This document shows positions 62,645-64,000 of a stretch of DNA of 64,000 bases, in pieces. The DNA is from an uncultured Nitrospira sp. Lineage in GTDB: Bacteria > Nitrospirota > Nitrospiria > Nitrospirales > Nitrospiraceae. Numbering within the stretch: the stretch's first letter is position 1; the number at the start of each line of letters is the position of its first letter. The stretch is from contig CABVSR010000006.1 in assembly GCA_902500995.1 (NCBI GenBank), positions 110,092 to 174,091 of the forward strand, written 5' to 3'. Under the pieces are notes generated by a model. The model ran no database searches. It was given only the letters and a program-made list of their open reading frames with translations, and was not told the origin of the DNA. The position numbers and the translations under genes are program-made.

Positions 62645-63382
62645 ATGCATCAATCGACATTGCCGACACCTACCACGACCCAACTCGTTCGGGACCTCGG
62701 TCGGCAACTCTTTGCCCTGGACACGCTTGAGCTCCCTCAGGAGTCCCTTGAGGCAGTACGGTTGCTCCAACTTCGGCGCCTGACTCGACGGATCGAGACC
62801 TTCATTCCCGGACACTTCGGGCATGGAGAACGCACCGCGCACTATGCGCTGTTGCTGGCCGAACAGCTCCGACTCACCGGAGAACAATGCCTCCACCTGC
62901 AATATTCGGCATTGCTGCACGACATTGGACTCTTGATGATGCCGGAGCATCTGCTTGGCGCGGCGGCCCCTCATACGCTGAACGAGTACGCCCTGATCCA
63001 AAGCCATCCCCGGGAAGGGGCCGCGCTCTTGACCCCCTATTCGTTTCTCCAAGAGCCGGCACGGCTCATTGCCCATCATCATGAGCGATGGGACGGGGCC
63101 GGTTATCCTTATGGCTTGCGAGGTGAATACATTCCCGGCTCGGCGAGAATTCTCGCGATCGCCGACGCATTTGATAGCATCGTCAGCCGAACCAATTCAT
63201 GGGGCAGCGCCCTGCGCACACTTCGCGCCTCCTCCGGATCCCAATTTGATCCGACCTTCTGCGCCATGTTCTACGACCTTCTGCAGAACCACGATCATGA
63301 TCGGGCAGGCCAAATGTTCAGCGCCACCAGCACCGCCACGTATCCCGAACCGGCGGTAGACCATCCCGCTGTATGTCCATAA
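62645..63382 (+). CDS. HD-GYP domain protein
   Basis: A 245-residue cytoplasmic protein with an HD-GYP phosphodiesterase domain (about 40-190): HGERTAHYALLLAEQL, ALLHDIGLLMMPEHLL, SHPREGAALL and an intact HHHERWDGAGYP. This version keeps the consensus, unlike the protein at 18798-20066, and so is likely to degrade cyclic di-GMP. No receiver or sensor domain is present. The ribosome site sits immediately after the upstream terminator. Confidence 0.9.
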   Translation: MHQSTLPTPTTTQLVRDLGRQLFALDTLELPQESLEAVRLLQLRRLTRRIETFIPGHFGHGERTAHYALLLAEQLRLTGEQCLHLQYSALLHDIGLLMMPEHLLGAAAPHTLNEYALIQSHPREGAALLTPYSFLQEPARLIAHHHERWDGAGYPYGLRGEYIPGSARILAIADAFDSIVSRTNSWGSALRTLRASSGSQFDPTFCAMFYDLLQNHDHDRAGQMFSATSTATYPEPAVDHPAVCP

Positions 63383-63457
63383 CCAACCTCGGCATCTAGG
63401 GTCATCGCCGGAACAATCATCCGCCCTGAAACCTGGACCAACGCGACGGAGGATCTT

Positions 63458-64000
63458 ATGTCAGACACATCATCCACCTCGACTATTTCTTATGATCGTC
63501 TCCACACCTTCTCGTCAGAACTTCGAATTCACTCGCCACAGTGGGCAGACCGATTGGAACAGGTCCGGACGGAACAGGAGCTTGGCGACCTCATATGCGA
63601 TTTATTCAACCTGTCACACACGGTCATTCCTGACCATCATCCGCCGACGATTCCCTCAACACCAGCCGCGCGGATTACGGCCTTTATCAACGAAAATCTC
63701 CACCGAGGCATCACGTTAAAAGTCCTCGCAAACTTTCTGGGCTACTCGGAAAAGTACTGCTCCAACCTGTTTTGCCGCGTCATGGGTGAGCCCTTCTCGA
63801 AATATCTCCGACGGCAGCGTATCGAGCGTGCCAGTGCATTGTTGACCACGACCGAACACAAGCTGGCCCACATTGCGTCCCTGCTGGGATTCAGCGATCA
63901 GTTCTCGTTCAGCCATTTCTTTAAGCGTGCAACCGGGCAGTCCCCCAAACATATCCGCGTGACGTTTGCCCGGCAGCAGGGACGACGCCTTCAGGCGTTT
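63458..64000 (+). CDS. AraC-family transcriptional regulator (truncated by window end)
   Basis: The visible 181 residues are open to the edge. An N-terminal region (about 1-70) without a recognised sensor domain leads into an AraC/XylS double helix-turn-helix (about 72-170): ITLKVLANFLGYSEKYCSNLFCRVMGEPFS, then LAHIASLLGFSDQFSFSHFFKRATGQSPKH. The ATG at 63458 has GACGGAGGATC upstream. The HTH comes early, so the protein is probably short. It may be linked to the HD-GYP gene 75 bases upstream. Confidence 0.88.
   Translation, partial: MSDTSSTSTISYDRLHTFSSELRIHSPQWADRLEQVRTEQELGDLICDLFNLSHTVIPDHHPPTIPSTPAARITAFINENLHRGITLKVLANFLGYSEKYCSNLFCRVMGEPFSKYLRRQRIERASALLTTTEHKLAHIASLLGFSDQFSFSHFFKRATGQSPKHIRVTFARQQGRRLQAF

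Overview
This window is a gene-dense, GC-rich bacterial chromosome segment with short intergenic gaps. No rRNA, tRNA, CRISPR array, insertion sequence or phage gene was recognised. The gene content suggests a Gram-negative, Nitrospira-like (Nitrospirota) bacterium: ExbBD/TonB, a porin, many lipoproteins, LapB-type and MacAB-type envelope systems, small stand-alone LuxR-type proteins, a Fur-controlled iron region and a prokaryotic Thi4 thiazole synthase. The genus is inferred from gene content and has not been tested by a search.

Positions 1-11.5 kb hold core metabolism and growth genes: gap-pgk-tpiA-secG (lower glycolysis plus the Sec channel); divergent ilvE, which looks leaderless; rplU-rpmA; obgE-proB; nadD-rsfS-lapAB-like; and bioB. 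Positions 11.5-24.4 kb are an envelope and transport block. It contains a large two-domain FtsX-type permease and a LolD/YbbA-like ATPase, separated by a small LuxR-type protein and a class 1A dihydroorotate dehydrogenase. It continues with comF, an FmdB-type zinc ribbon, an mraZ outside any division cluster, a RusA-like resolvase, a DUF3391/HD-GYP protein, a MacA-MacB tripartite set and a coiled-coil lipoprotein with a strong terminator. Positions 24.6-30.7 kb hold uppP, a DUF2024 protein, ileS-lspA and nadA.

Positions 31-34.3 kb hold a monoheme DUF3365 cytochrome and a two-gene unit with a 750-residue zinc metallopeptidase. Positions 34.7-40.1 kb are a thiamine locus: a TPP riboswitch with an intrinsic terminator, thiC and a His-type (sulfide-dependent) thi4. 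A TPR protein, a degenerate receiver and a YgfZ-like protein follow. Four copies of a ~125-bp structured palindromic repeat (29.4, 36.9, 37.8 and 40.0 kb) each abut or closely follow a stop codon. Their arms differ in sequence but stay complementary, which is the most unusual non-coding signal here. Positions 40-51 kb are an accessory-looking stretch of small hypotheticals, two more LuxR-type proteins, two lone regulators, an oxidoreductase, an EamA transporter, an O-methyltransferase and an M32 carboxypeptidase.

Positions 51.1-62.6 kb form an iron region: fur; a Fur-boxed ferric ABC transporter (fbpABC-like); exbB-exbD-tonB; apbE plus a lipoprotein; and a divergent transcription unit whose promoter carries a strong Fur box. 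That unit contains a Com-like zinc ribbon, a porin, a lipoprotein, a secreted FMN-binding protein with a flavinylation motif, and a four-helix His-rich membrane protein. This looks like an iron-starvation-induced, flavin-based extracytoplasmic electron-transfer system, and it is my best candidate for an undescribed system. The window ends with an HD-GYP protein and a truncated AraC-type regulator.
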